A stretch of 64,000 bases of DNA from Bemisia tabaci (GCF_918797505.1 NC_092800.1:26861577-26925576); one strand, 5' to 3'; positions 1-12,503 are shown, counted from the first letter of the stretch. The notes: generated by a model from the sequence alone, not told the origin. Numbers and translations: made by a program.

Positions 1-239
1 TCTACCGCCAATTTTTACCACGGAGTGAATCGATTCGGTGAATTTTTCAGTCTCCTGACAACTGAATTGCGATCTCAAAATTCGAAAAAAATGACGAGTA
101 GCTGAAAAAATGGAAACAATCGATGCGATATATTGCATGTCGTTATGACACAAAATATGGCGTCCATCGAATCACCTTAAAGGCATTTTCCTAAAAATCC
201 AATAGCAATTAATATATACATACATTCAAATCGTTTTTA

Positions 240-512
240 TAGCGCGCCCGGGCGCTCTACGACACCTAATCGCCATTCTTGTCTATTGATCCAAAGGTCA
301 TCTGGTAAATGTCATCTTGTGATTTCATCTTGAATGCCACCTGTCCACGATTTTGCTGGACGTCCCCTGCTTCTCCTCCCAGTAGGAACCCAATCCAATA
401 TCTTCTTAGGCAATCTGTCATCCGCCATTCGTTGAGCATGGCCATGGACAAGCTGTTTGGTCATAATTTCATGCACCATGTTCTGCTCGGCGTTTATGAT
501 CTCACGCACTCT
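240..512 (-). pseudogene. LINE reverse-transcriptase C-terminal fragment (left arm)
   Basis: On the minus strand the translation contains GHAQRMADDRLPKK, then GRRSRGRPAKSW, and in a shifted frame WINRQEWRLGVVERPGAL before a stop. This is the C-terminal tail style of insect non-LTR retrotransposon polymerases, after the reverse-transcriptase domain. The frame changes once near the end, and no catalytic domain is present. The 3' end is followed by a run built on ATGTATGTATATA. An identical-length copy lies in the other arm at 32067-32337. Assignment to a precise LINE clade is not possible here. Confidence 0.6.
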
Positions 513-670
513 TTCTTCCGGACGTGATCCCTCCTCGAGATTCCGACTGATCTTCGCCAGAAATCCATCTCGGTCGCTTTAAGAGGCAATATTTTATGTT
601 TCTTCAGCAATTAATTATTTTTTCTAAAATTAGGAAAACAGTCAAAATTTCAATCTAAGTAAGAACACTC

Positions 671-1044
671 GGACGTCTTTATGCTAAATGGAACTAAGTG
701 CAAGTGGAAAGATGGGGTGTGCTGTGCTCGTTAGTTGAGGGTCATAAGAATGAATATAGGAATTTAAAAGCGCCAGTGACGTCAGCGGCCCAACTATCGA
801 GACGGGGCACGACGGAGAGATCGGTGGCGGGACGCTTTAACTCATGAGCCCTGTCCACAACGCTCTTGTCACATGCCCACGGCTCACGAGTTAGCGCTCA
901 GTTCCTTTTCATTTAATGTAAAGTCCCGCTTTTCCATTTTCTCAAAAGGAACTATATCCGCTTTTACATTGTTGCTTATGCAGTTTGCACGAGCACACCC
1001 CATCTCTCCACTTGCACATACTTCCTTTTAGCATAAATAAGTCC
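671..1044. mobile_element. GGACGTATTTAT-type TIR MITE (left arm)
   Basis: The ends are inverted copies: GGACGTCTTTATGCTAAATG at the left and its counterpart ending in AAATAAGTCC at the right. A subterminal stretch around AAGATGGGGTGTGCT is also inverted at the two ends. It is 374 bp with no coding capacity. The same element sits in the right arm at 31532-31905. Related termini are seen at 14463, 45991-49634 and 50151-50708. Confidence 0.75.
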
Positions 1045-1176
1045 AATTTTGACTATTTACCTAGGCATTTGACGACAAGCCTGGATTTTACCACTCGTAT
1101 TTGCCTGCGACAAAGATACATACAAATAAAATAAGAAACCCGCTCCGTTCGCGAGAGCTTGCTGGTGTGAATTCCG

Positions 1177-1587
1177 ATGGGACGACGGGATTTCGCGGGA
1201 TATTTTGCTGAAATTCCCGACGGATCGCGGAATGCGCCGCCCTCGGGGCCCTCGCCGACGAACTCAAAACCGGGGCCTGTCAGACCAACAACACACCATG
1301 ACGCGGTCGTAGCTCATCCCATCAAAAAACCTCAACTCGAGGCTCGCGATCCTGCATCTGACTTACGGCCCCGCCAAATCGCCCGCTTCCGCACTTCGGC
1401 ACCCTCACCAAAAACCGATTTTCGGCCCCGGTTCGGCAACACCGTCGGCTCATCCTTAATCAACGTTTCTGGACTTCCTTCACTCCCCGCTCACGTCAAA
1501 ATAATTAGTGTGGGGACGCTCCCCGGACGAGCTCCAAGCTGCCGGACTTATTGCCGTCCGATTCGACGAAAAGAGGCTTTTCCGTAA
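1177..1587 (+). other. GC-rich open stretch of unknown nature (left arm)
   Basis: A 136-codon open frame is present here, and a same-length frame is in the other arm on the minus strand at 30989-31399. The stretch is richer in GC than its surroundings. The two copies differ by several amino-acid changes in a short block, and I see no domain, signal or splice context. It continues into a dispersed non-coding repeat. I treat it as repeat DNA that happens to be open rather than as a gene. Confidence 0.3.
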
Positions 1588-4554
1588 TTCTGCAGGGTGT
1601 CTACCAAAACAGGCTGCCAAAAGTCAGTACTTTTACAGTGCTTTTTCAGTACATTTCCGAGAAATTCGGTACCTCCTCAACGGAAAAATTCAGTGCTTTT
1701 TCAGTGCCCTCATTTGACGAAATTCGAAAAATTTCAAAAATTTGAATTTCTCGCTTAAATTGTGACAAAAATGATGGAAAAATTTCGGACCGTCTTGCGG
1801 AATTTCCGCACTTTTTCAGTACTTCCGGACCGCCCTTAAAAAATCAGTACTATCTCCGGACTTTCCGGAAATTCCAGATTTGTGGACACCCTGTTCTGCC
1901 ATCCACAGCGAAAAACCGTACCTCCATTAAAAATGTTGTATTTTTCTTCCGCACATACTGCTCTGATACAAGAAGATCCGAGTGTGACAAGACTTCATTT
2001 TTATAATTTTGAGTTCCGAATGGTATGTCAAAATCGACCTGGAAATATGAGGGATGAGTATTTGCTAGTCTTCTTGTAAAATAGTATTTTGCCAGAGAAA
2101 TATCGAAAAACTGTCGAATGGAGATTAGGCATTTTCACTTTGGACGGCAGAATACCGTGCTGAGTTAAAACGACGTAAGAACTTTGGATATTGCCAAGGT
2201 CCCCAGGGTGGACCGTTTTGGAATTTTTTCGAAAACTCAAAATTAAGCGCTGAGACCGCGCCTTTCGGTTAAAAATAACTCTCAAGTTTGTTTGAAAGTT
2301 TCGTCCGATGTCTTCAGCCCGTTCCACCGCCATATTTAAGGCCAAATTTTCAATTTTTTCCCAAAATTACCATTCGGATGGTTTGGACTGCATTTAGCAA
2401 TTTGGACCTATAAATTCTGGCTCATCTGAAAAAACACTTATGTGCATAGGGAAACTAATGGCACATACGTTGTTTTTAAACCGGGCCGGAATTTATAGGT
2501 CCAAATTGCAAAATACAGTCCGTTTAAGGCTTGTCAAACGCATGCTATTAATTAAAAAGCAATTTAAAATATATTTCATATCATTTCAAAGGATAGACAC
2601 CGGGACAGGACATGTTTCTCCCAGGAAAAGTTTATTTTTTAGCAGACGAAGTATAAATATCCTCTCTTCGAGCAGTGAGTTACTTCAGATTAAATTGGGG
2701 ACAAACAAATCTGTAAAATTGAAGGGATAATGTAAGAATTCGTTTTTATCAAATGAAATGTGGCAACGTCCATAGGCTAACACAACAAACACCTCTAGCA
2801 CGGCAAGAAACCTGTTAGCACGATCCAATTCATCACTGGATATTTTTGAGCAACTATTCGAACACTTAGGAGATCATTCTGCCTATGCGCTCATTTGAAG
2901 ACGATTTTTCGCCCTCAAGCGCGGCAAGGAGCGATCTAAGGGGAACTGAGAGGATTTGAAAGACGCAGGCATGCACAGAAAACAGCAACAAGAATGCGAT
3001 TTTCGTTTCTTAATCAACAATTCTTGACTTTCTTCAGTCTAAGCTTAAGTCAAAATAATTATTATTAGGGCGGCATTCGAAGAAGCTCCAAGCTGCTGGA
3101 CTTATTTCCATCCGATTCGACGAAAAGAGGCTTTCCCATACTACCGTTCTCGGAAAGAATGTCGTATGAGCTGTTAGACGCTGCTATGTTTTTCATGATA
3201 GAAAAATAATTTTCGGAGAAACTTGTGACTATTTTACTTTTAATTTTTCAGAAAAAACGATTTGGAAATGAGTTGAAAAGAAAACCTGAAAATTTCGAGG
3301 AGAGAAAACATATAATTTTCTCAAATAAATTGATTATTGATCTTGAGAAATTTGGCAACATGGTAATATTTATACAGTGCTTTTTCTTGACGCGGTAGAT
3401 TATTGATCCAGTTCTGGGAAATTAGTCTTTTAGATCAGTCGAGACATTCGAAAATGAGGGAGTCCAAAAACACATGTGTCCTGGCTTCCGGTCTTAATAG
3501 TTTCAGACATGGAGGATTTGCATTTGGTGTAATAATGAAAGATAAGGCGAAACTTATTCAAAACTTTCCCAGAAACTGCGTGTTTTGTTAAGAGAAAGTT
3601 TGCAAAGTCTAGAGGGTCATAAGCTGTTTCTCCTAGGCAAAGTAGCATATTGATCCCGTTCGGGGGCATGATTTTATGTTCGAGCAACTATTCGAACACT
3701 CGGGGGATCATTTTGCCTATTCACTCATTTGAGGGCGATTTTTGGCCTTCATTAAGATCGGCAGCATATTACTCCAGTTTCGGGCAACCTCTTAAATTTG
3801 GAATTTATTTGAGGTCTAATAGTATTATGCAAAAAAACGAAGTATGAACAATGAACATTTGATTGTTGTCAAGTTCGCCTCGCTAAAAGCACTTCGTTTT
3901 TTAGAAAAGTTATGAATACTTTTTCTAGGAATGATCTGACTCACTGGACTAAAGTAGGAGTGAAATCCTCCTAAAAATTCAGAGAAGAATACTCCCAAGT
4001 ATGCAAAATAATTGATTTTTTTATAGGAGACCATTAGGCAACGGAAGGGGGTTTCTCTTGGCACAGAAGAATAGCTAGAGATCGGGTTGAGATATTTCTG
4101 TCTTCTAGATCGTTCCTGAGAATTTCCGGCTGAAATTTGAGGAAGATCACAGTGGTTAAGCTTGCGTTGACCGTACGAACCTCGGAATTCAGGAGAGCTG
4201 CATAGAATCGCCGTAGCGTTGCCAAATAGTGCGATTTATACGACAACAGCATTGACATTGATTTGAGTGAGCATTGATTTTCAGAATGATTAATGTTTGC
4301 GGCAGAAAATCTTAAGGGAGCGTTTCATGCGGTTACGAATGAAGGAATTTTTGAGAGGTCAAGTTAAAATGATTTATGTATGGAAATTACATGAAAGCTC
4401 GTGCTACACACGAGCTTTGAATTCGTACATTGTATATAGGATTTGTGTCTTATGACTTGTACCGTTGTTTAAACTATCCGTTCATACTGCTCGTATAAAG
4501 TTGTTCATTTCCCTGACGAAGGATCGTAACTTCATTCTCGAATTGAAAAATTGG
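1588..4554. other. Repeat-derived non-coding DNA, left arm
   Basis: No gene is supported. The stretch 1620-1890 has recurring short motifs based on TTTTTCAGTAC and CGGAATTTCC. The rest is AT-rich DNA shared with the right arm, about 28020-30980. At 3395 there is an empty target site that the other arm shows filled by a LINE insertion. Bases 1915-2100 differ from the right arm, which carries unrelated sequence at about 30230-30655. Confidence 0.5.
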
Positions 4555-4738
4555 CACTGAAAGTACGTAACGGTTCGTGTAATCGAACTTGTGCGGTAAA
4601 GCGAGCTGACGAACAAAGTTTGGTCATACGTGTCAACCATTCGGTTACACGAACCGAAAGTTCAGTTTGACAAACCGAATATTCAGGATGATATGGAACA
4701 CCGAATTTCGGTTTACATGACCGATTTTTTTTTCAGTG
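4555..4738. mobile_element. CACTGAAA...TTTCAGTG MITE
   Basis: The segment starts CACTGAAAG and ends TTTTTTTCAGTG, giving short inverted ends. Inside are repeated inverted motifs CGGTTCGTGTAA and TTCGGTTACACGAACCG. There is no coding potential. It lies at the edge of a block that has no counterpart in the right arm. Its ends resemble the other CACTG-type elements in this window. Confidence 0.45.
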
Positions 4739-6650
4739 TACATTTCTTTGCCTGAAAAAGGACGAGATAGCGCTAGCAGGCTGATTATTGAATTTGAAAG
4801 ACAAATCGATAGACATAATGACAAAGGGGCAATAGAGCGATCCCTCTGGTGGAGATGGGTGGTGGTTATGGACTAACCTATGGGGCCTCTCTTGGGTTCC
4901 CGTTAGCTAGTCTATTATTTACCTTCTTTGTCCATTGCAACCACCCGCTCCATCGATAAGATCGCTCTTGATCTACTTTGTCTATCGCTATGTCTATTAA
5001 TTCCAATTATCAGTCCGCAGGTTTTTGATGTGTTTTCATCCAAGCGTGCTTCACACTCACGCGCCACCTCACATCCCGAGCACGGTTTGTTACTTTCACT
5101 TTCGTTCAATTTTTCTCGTTTTACCCTGATTTATAGACACCGCGAGAGAACTTGTCAGATCAATAAAACGATCCCGGTCGAGTAGGGGGAAAAATGGATT
5201 CGATTGATAAAGAAAACCACTCTGAAAAATGAAGGCGAGATAAAACGAGATAAAATAATTTTGGCCGAGCGCCGTAAACTTTTTAAGGCGGAAACTTTCT
5301 CCCGCAGCGGTGCGGGCGCGCGAGGGAAGGGGGCGGGGGAAAGCTAAAAGTGGACTAGCTCCGCCGAGAAATAGACGGTGACAAAACGCCGTGACGGTGA
5401 AGGGGGTTGGTTGGTAAACGAGGGTTTTGGGATCATGTTCTTGGGGACTTGCGGTGGCATAGGAGACGTTGATTTTCCGACGAATAACGAATCAATGCCC
5501 CCCTCGGCTCCCTTGCTCGTCCCTCCGTGGGGGGGGGGGGGTCAGGGGAGGGGTGCAGAAAAAGGAAGTAGACCGTCACATCACTGCGTCACCACATCCC
5601 CGCGTCACCGAATTGTCTCCACGACGAGATTCCCATCACGCCGATGATTTAACGCTCAGGCTCCCTCAGGCGCCACCTTGCCAAATCTGATTGTCGTCAG
5701 GGGTCAATGAAATTTTCGTCGGCGACGGAATTTCCCCTCTTCGAATCGTCGTTTTCCGCCAACTTCTTGTTTTGGTTAAATAATAAAAATCTTCAATAAA
5801 ATGAATGCATATCAATTGGATTGCATTTTACAAAAAGGAACCAGGCGCTTTGCAATGTTCCTATGATTGTACAACTTCATCCATTGCGATAAAACTATTG
5901 AAATCCTGAAGAAATTTGAAATTTACATGATAATTTTTGTCTAAAATTTACGATTTTCAGCGAGTAAAATAAAAATTGTTTGTAGATAGTCAAGTTTTTC
6001 TTCCGAGGCAAAAGAGGTTGCACAATCTTGGCAACATTGCAATGCTCCCGGTTCCTTTTTGCAAAATGCAATCCAATTGTTACAGTCGAAAAATGCATTT
6101 TTCAAGCTGCTACGTTGTACACCTCTGATCAGGAGTGGTTTCACGATAACTTGGGATAGTTTTGTCGCCGTTAGAGACAGCACATTTTTCGGTCATATTT
6201 TTAGTAGAAATGATAATCACTCAAATTTTTTCGCATTAATCCTCAAAGGGCTACTTATTATAACGCTTTCTAATGATTTATTGCTCTACTTATTAATTAA
6301 TATTATGGAAATTCCGGAAATGTGTTGTCTGTTGCCCGGTAAAAAGTCAGCGTAACAGACAGCACATTTTCGGCCATTTATACATTAAAATTGAAGAGCG
6401 GAGCAATAAATCTTTGAAAAGCGTGATAACACGTAACCCTGTGTAGATTAATGCAAAAAATTCGAGTAATTATCATTACTACTAAAAATATGACCGAAAA
6501 ATGTGTTGTCTGTTACGGCGACGAAAATATTCCACTTATCGTGAAACCACCCAGAGCATTAAATTTTGTGTCACAAGGAAATTGGCTGATAAAATTCTTG
6601 ATGCCAAATTTAAATCATTCCTGTTTTCAGTAATGACCACTCTTTTTTAT
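4739..6650. other. Non-coding repeat DNA, left arm
   Basis: Bases 4780-5020 hold an imperfect inverted repeat (ATCGATAGACATA against TCTATCGCTATGTCTA) that has no partner in the other arm. From about 5150 the sequence pairs again with the right arm up to about 26380. It includes a GC-rich patch at 5290-5345 and a G-run at 5530-5540. From 5980 to 6560 the motif with ACAGACAACACATTTTTCGG recurs in both orientations, indicating further inverted MITE-like copies. No gene is supported. Confidence 0.4.
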
Positions 6651-6652
6651 AA

Positions 6653-6838
6653 ACTGGTAAAAAAAACCTCTTGGACCAATGCCGCGGTGCATTGACTTAA
6701 TAGTGCAGTTTCTTGTCGCCGCATTTAAGAGTCTTGAACTCTTGTTTCAAGCGGATTTTGCATTGAAACAAAAGTCCAGACTCTTAAATCCAGCGACAAG
6801 AAACTGCAGTCTTGAACCAAGAAGTTTTTTTTACCAGT
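6653..6838. mobile_element. ACTGGTAAAAAAAACCTCTT MITE (left arm)
   Basis: The ends are inverted: ACTGGTAAAAAAAACCTCTT at the left and AAGTTTTTTTTACCAGT at the right. The inside holds GTTTCTTGTCGCC and CGACAAGAAAC, which add to the fold. It is 186 bp and non-coding. The arm partner at 24414-24552 is about 47 bp shorter. Confidence 0.65.
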
Positions 6839-7530
6839 GTAATTTTCCGGTTCTGTCCCCTAAACATCTTAATTTTCTGTTTTTATCCCTTACTTTACCT
6901 TCGTTCTCGTTCTTGCAAGCTTGCGCTTTTTTTGGGGGTGTGTGTCGCACTGGGTGGTGTGTACACTACAGTTTTTCAGTGATAAAACCAATATTTGTTT
7001 GCATATTTTGCGACGCTGACCAACATTGCACTAAATGTTTCTCTAGGAATGATAGACGGCGTCATGACCGGGAGACGACATTTATTTTGTTTTTTCATCG
7101 ATAACCAGTCGAATCCATTTTCACAATTTAGCTAATGGATGTGGAAACAATCAATCAAAGGAGCTTTCTGTTGTAAATTCAATGACTGGACCTGCAGGTA
7201 TGCCACTTTGCTCGGACGATATCTTTTCAAAAACCAGCTCTCTGCGTCAGTCTTCCCGCCGCGCCATGCTTTTTTTTTTTTAAAAAAAAAAAAACATAGA
7301 ATTTGTGAATAAGAAGCGGAGAATTCTAAGTGTGATTGTGTCACTGCGAATTTCACGGAAGTACAGTGGATGAAATTCAGATTAAGCTGAAATTAAAATC
7401 GATATTTTGCTGGCAGTAAGGGACCGCCTTCACGCTGCATGCGTGTTGCCTGCCAAGTTTAAAGTCATTCCTATGACCGAGGATTAACTAAACCGAAAAA
7501 ATTCGGCATTCAATATGAACCGAACCTGCT

Positions 7531-7930
7531 TCTGTTACCGACCATGAGTTTCTGTTACCGATCATGAGTTTCTTTTACCGATCATGAGTTTCTTTTACCG
7601 ATCATGGGTTTCTGTTATAATTATTCCCAGTCATTAAGTTCCACGAACTGATCCGGCGAGGGCTCGGATAGGGCTCGAAGAGAGTGGCAAGGCGGATACC
7701 TTGCCGCAAGGTTAGCTCACCGCAAGGTAATATTTTCGCTAGGGATACCAATCATGGGTTTCTTTTACCGATCATGGGTTTCTGTTACCGTTCATGAGTT
7801 TCTGTTACCGATCATGGGTTTCTGTTACCGATCATGAGTTTCTGTTACCGACCACGAGTTTCCGTTACCGATCATGAGTTTCTGTTACCGATAACGAGTT
7901 TCTGTTACCGATTATGCGTTTCTGTTACCG
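7531..7930. repeat. 20-bp minisatellite TTTCTGTTACCGATCATGAG (left arm)
   Basis: About 13 copies of a 20-bp unit related to TTTCTGTTACCGATCATGAG lie in tandem, broken at about 7617-7749 by a GC-rich insert containing CCTTGCCGCAAGG. The right-arm array at 23570-23665 has only about five units and lacks the insert. A 20-bp period is not a multiple of three, so open frames across it rotate and are meaningless. Confidence 0.9.
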
Positions 7931-8321
7931 GACTTTTTTCTCATTGGCAGTGCATTTCCACCCCTATGGCCAAAACCCCTTTTGGCACAATTTTCCAAGC
8001 CCCCAACGAACCTGCAACGCTGGAAGGGGAACCACGGCGCAAACCGTTTCTCAACAGTTATTCATCCGTGATATTATTTTCTCGCTGCTCTCGCCCCTCC
8101 TCCAGCCTGCCTCCAGCCTGGCCGGTCCCACACTCCCACCGGCACAACACGGCTCGCAAACTTAAACTACCCCGCATTGCCTGCACCCCCTCCCCCGGCC
8201 ATTCCACGGCTTACAAATTGCCGCCCCTGAAATCTATGCCCAAACTCAAGACGTGCGTTGTCTAATTGCTCCGGAAGTACTTTTTCGAGAAATGGAAAAC
8301 CGGGACCATGCGTCTTACTGT
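7931..8321. other. GC-rich non-coding stretch
   Basis: A C-rich stretch shared with the right arm (about 23180-23565). Frames stay open because T-rich stop codons are scarce, but no family or splice context is visible. Confidence 0.35.
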
Positions 8322-8577
8322 ACTGCCGTGCTAAGGAAAAACGCCGTATGAGCCTTTAGGCGTTGCCAAATTCCCTTTGATAAATCGCGAATTTATGGGA
8401 ATATTTAAAAATATTTTTCTTCCGATTTTCCAGGGGATTTTGTTCGTAATTTGATCCAAATAGTGTAAAAATTTCAAGGAAAAATATTCATAAAGTTCCT
8501 CAAAAATTAAAATTTTTATCGGAAGAAATTGGGCAACTCTCAAACGTTCAAACGGCGTTGTTCCTTAGCACGGCAGT
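8322..8577. mobile_element. CTGCCGTGCTAAGG-family MITE (left arm)
   Basis: The ends are ACTGCCGTGCTAAGGAAAAA and TGTTCCTTAGCACGGCAGT, inverted. Next to them are TTGCCAAATT and TTGGGCAACTC, also part of the fold. It is 256 bp and non-coding. This is the most abundant MITE family in the window, with copies or single ends at 12390, 19272, 22935-23180, 33382-33936, 40251-40506, 44230-44270, 60013-60036 and 61265. Confidence 0.75.
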
Positions 8578-9270
8578 GTGGGTTTTATTCATTGAAGAAA
8601 AAATCAAGGTCCGAGTACCATAATTTTGGTCTGTATCTAGCGAAATCAGCAGACGTCAGCAAATTGCAATCTATTCGTGTTGCATAGAAATATGTACAAA
8701 TTCAGAAATAAAGAGATAAAAAAGAGAGTAGGTCCTGCTGTAATGCTTTGAATTCAAACAGGCGTTTTCCTTGCTAAATGCATGGTACCAGCTAGCTTTT
8801 TTTGCGATTATTGTAATGAAACCAGTGGCCTCAGTTGGGTTTGGTTCGAATAAGCAACCAAACTAACTGCCTGGCAAAGCGCAAAGTATCACCCGGATTC
8901 TAAGGCGCTCCGAGGCAAGGCCGTGCTTTCAAAGTTCTTTCCCGATGAGACCATACTATGCCGATGCTAATTATTGCACCCCAAGGAGTCACAACGCATG
9001 CCGCTTGCAAATTGCGTAAGATTACTGACTGCCTGGGACAGATGTAGAGATACCGTCCACATCAGAACAGAAGCCGTAAGTTGTGGACAGGAAACCGAGT
9101 AACAGGTCGTTAGAAACGCGTTGAGTCCATACCATGGGAAACCAAACATTTCATTAGAGCAAAAAAAATCCGTCGAAAAATTAGAGTTCAACTTTTATGA
9201 TCGCAATGAAAATTTTCAAAATTTTTGTCCTGAATTCACCCAGATAATAGAGTGGATTTTATCAACCTGT
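8578..9270. other. Unassigned left-arm DNA
   Basis: AT-rich sequence shared with the right arm at about 22260-22930. No conserved protein or RNA motif was recognised. Confidence 0.4.
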
Positions 9271-9272
9271 TA

Positions 9273-9581
9273 CACGGAGAAAAAAACTTCGTGCGTGGGA
9301 CCCGAAGTTGAGGTCATATGGATCTCTAAAGTTCTCAGATCACGTATCTAAAAACTTGAGGTCCAGGTGATGTAGTTCGGGTGAGACATCAGAAGTACTT
9401 CGATACATACCGAAGGGCTCAGGTCACACATCTGAAGTACTCCAGTACATACCGAAGTGCCTCGATGTCTAACCCGAACTTCGGCAGCTCGACCTCAAGT
9501 TTTTAGATACGTGATCCGAAAACTTCAGAGATCGATATGACCTCAACTTCGGGTCTCACGCACGAAGTTTTTTTCTCCGTG
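9273..9581. mobile_element. TA-target long-TIR MITE, left arm only
   Basis: The element begins CACGGAGAAAAAAACTTCGT and ends in the inverted counterpart ACGAAGTTTTTTTCTCCGTG. It is flanked by TA on both sides (9271-9272 and 9582-9583). The right arm near 22255 has the empty site with one TA. The inside is nearly all inverted repeat, with motifs such as CGAAGTACTTC-like blocks. At 309 bp and non-coding, it fits a Tc1/mariner-type non-autonomous element by target choice, which is inference. A 356-bp relative lies at 47867-48222. Confidence 0.85.
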
Positions 9582-11045
9582 TATAATTATAATATATTAC
9601 ATCAGAAGATACCTGACGGGAATGTAACCATGACACCGTTTTAGGTACTTGTATTACTTCATATATAGCAAAGCACATTTAGTCTGGTATTTTCTGATTT
9701 AATATATCATACTTAGATACCTCTATCACAAATATGTTTAAATGTTATAATCAAGATTATATCATTTTTCAGCATCCTTTACAACAGACATTCGCTCAAT
9801 AAAGGGGGGAGAAAAGGGTTGCGAACGGAGCCGCGGCACAGGTTGAGGTTTAAAGGGGGTTGAAGATAAGCTCGAGGAAACGGAAGTGCGAGCAGGCATT
9901 CGGGATCTTCGAACGACACGCGGAAGTCAGTTGATTCTACAGAGACACGTCTGCTTTGCTGCCTGTTTCTTTCCTTCTGGGCGAATGCAACATCAGCGGT
10001 AGAAAGAGTGAGGGAAAAGCTCCGCTATTTCCGCTTTCGCTCGACTTCCAGTTTTCGTTCCGAAACCTCCGTGACGTAAACACGTAACTACATTTTAAAG
10101 TGAGCCCTCGAGAGTATGGTGTCATACGGATAATACAGCTCAACTTAAAAAAACAATTACGTCCTTCCGTCAGAGGATGTAATTTGCGCACAGACGCGAC
10201 GATTACCCACTACGTCATAAGTTCATTTCAAAACGTTTTTAAGCGCTTTCTGGTTTCAACCTGCCTCTAGGTTAGCTTAGGTTAGGCCCGCGGCCGGGAA
10301 ACTCGAAAATTCGCGAACTTTAACGCCTTTTTTCACCCAAAAGGAGTTCGTTTCGGACAAAACTAAGTGTTCTGATGAATTTTTCGTCTAATTTTACCCT
10401 GATTACGATAGTTTCTGGGTGTAGGCTGGCCTATTCTAATATACTGGAACACTTTAGGAATAGTATCTATGATAACAATTAATATACGGAACGGAACACC
10501 GATGCTATACATTATTTAAAATCAATTACTCGCATGATATAGTTGCCGCAGCTTTTTGGGTGCCACCGTGTAGCTTTTTCCGAAGACCTATACTAGTGGT
10601 GATGCGTTTAAATGGTCCATTAGGACAACAAAAAGATAGCGGAGAAGGGCCTAACTTATTAAGAATCGATTAATCTGTGATTCCTTTATTTAAAGTTTCT
10701 GGTGTCAAAGCATAGAGAGCGATTATTGTTTTTCTATAATTTATTTTTTTTAGCAGTAGTGTAGTCTCCTCAAAATTAATGGTAGAAATTTTGGTGAGCG
10801 AGTTCTTTCATCTCAACGGTGCTCATCTTCTTCGGAGAATTTAAAAACGCGCCTATAAAGAGAACAGCTGAGCGCTTCTCTAAAACGAACATATAGAGCT
10901 TTCCCGCTTGTTTACATACTGTCGAAATACAGAATTGTGTGTCGCTCCTTGATTGGTTCGCCAGTTTTAAGCCTTTTCTTGGGCCTCAAGTACCCAATGT
11001 AAACAAACCGGAACTAAGTATATTCGTATTTCCGAGAAAGAGATG
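9582..11045. other. Unassigned left-arm DNA
   Basis: AT-rich sequence paired with about 20450-22250 of the right arm. The right arm alone carries an inverted-repeat insertion at about 20527-21054 here. No gene is supported. Confidence 0.4.
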
Positions 11046-11388
11046 AGGGCTTTTTTTTTATGCGGATCGCAGTGGATCACGGTGGATCGCGATGAACGTC
11101 GGTATTTTTTTATTCCGTTCCTCAGCGTGATCCAAGCGTTCCAGGTGGATCAGGGTGGAACGCTGGATCGCTCTTCCGAGGTGGGGCGAGCTCGTGATCC
11201 ACTGTGATCCTAACCTAATGCGAGGAAGTTGCCGTCTCCAAAAAATCAAAACAATAACAAATCGAACCGAATTCCAAGTTTGGATTTTTTTATCACTTGG
11301 AACACTTGGATCGGTCCGGATCGCTCAGGATTCCGATCCAGTGCGTTCCACTGTGATCCACCCTGATCCGCGATAAAAAAAAAGCCCT
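11046..11388. mobile_element. AGGGCTTTTTTTTTAT TIR element, left arm only
   Basis: The ends are AGGGCTTTTTTTTTATGCGG and the counterpart ending AAAAAAAAAGCCCT. The inside repeats GTGGATC motifs in both orientations. The right arm near 20415 lacks it, so it is a clean insertion, but a target duplication is not clear. It is 343 bp and non-coding. Confidence 0.7.
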
Positions 11389-11574
11389 AAATTAATGATA
11401 CCGGCTACTCCAAAAGAGCCGTACATGAGCGTTGCATGCTAAGACCTTGAATTGGCATCGGGTTAGGGTTAGTGCACATCAATGCTCCATAGCCTTTTAA
11501 ATTGTCAGGGATTAAGGCCGTGTGGAATCTGTTTCTGCAGACCGCCTATGGTTGATCGCCTAAGGCCGGATCCA

Positions 11575-11987
11575 CACTGAAAGAAAATTCTCGGTGTTTT
11601 TACCACGGTCCGTTGGTACCTTTACCATCTCACTTTTTTACCAATTATTGGTAATTTTACCAAGACAGACTGGTAAGCTTACCTAAAAGCCGGTATTTTT
11701 ATTGTTTTTTTCAGGTAAGAATACCACTTTTATTTGTAATCAATTCCCGGTAACTTTGCCATTGAATCTCGGTAATTCTACCACAGTCGATAAAAAATAT
11801 TGGCGCTTTTACCAAGGTCCAGTAAAATTACCGAGAAAGTTCAATAATTTTACCGAGATTTATCGGTAAAATTACCAATTCCATTAATGGTAATTATACC
11901 AAGAAAAAACTGGGATCAAATAGAACCCTGAATGCTTGGTAAGTTTACCCTTTTCTTAGTAAATACACCGAGATTTGTTTTTTAGTG
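11575..11987. mobile_element. CACTG-type MITE, left arm only
   Basis: It starts CACTGAAAGAAAATTCTCGG and ends GATTTGTTTTTTAGTG. Inside, many TACC and GGTA blocks in both orientations build a long foldback. A CA dinucleotide flanks each side, and the right arm near 20239 has the empty site. At 413 bp it is non-coding. The CACTG ends and short target duplication resemble CACTA/Chapaev-type transposons, which is inference. Confidence 0.75.
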
Positions 11988-12503
11988 CATACGACCAAAT
12001 TTTTTGGTCGATGTGGGAGGGGCAACATGACAACGCTCCCATCCCTGGTGCATAAAACGAAAAGAGGGGGAAAACTGCGGAAGCAGAGAAAGCTCATTGA
12101 CATTCGTCTCTAGTTATTCTGCCCGTTCTCAGCAAATTTCTCGGTCAGCTCCTTCAGACAAATCATTACAAAACTTCTCGGGCAAAAGAAAATGTCATTT
12201 TTCCCCCTCACCCCCCTCCCGCCGCCCATCCCTCCTTGCAGACACAGTTCCAGTTTATTTTAATCATCCCTCACCGCTGCGCTGCGCCGTTTCAATTTTT
12301 GTGCCGGTCGCTTCGTGTTTCAGGCAACGGCTGGGATCACGCTCAGATAAACCACTCTTGCCACGTTTGAAGCGTGTAGACGCTATTCTGCCGTGTTAAG
12401 AAAAAACGTCGTATGAGCCATCAGACTTTGCCAAATTCGTTCCGTTACAGGATTGCCACAGAATTTAGAAAATTAAATTCTTTGACATTTCCGTGATTTC
12501 TCC

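Noticed and set aside
1177..1587. 136-codon frame present in both arms as a conserved gene
   Set aside because: The two copies differ mostly by amino-acid-changing substitutions, and the frame lies in a GC-rich repeat with no splice or domain support. Presence in both arms follows from the duplication.
7531..7930. CRISPR array
   Set aside because: The 20-bp units are contiguous, with no unique spacers, and the genome is eukaryotic.
7834..8265. 143-codon frame over the minisatellite
   Set aside because: A 20-bp tandem unit without stop in this frame produces it; the rest is C-rich shared repeat DNA.
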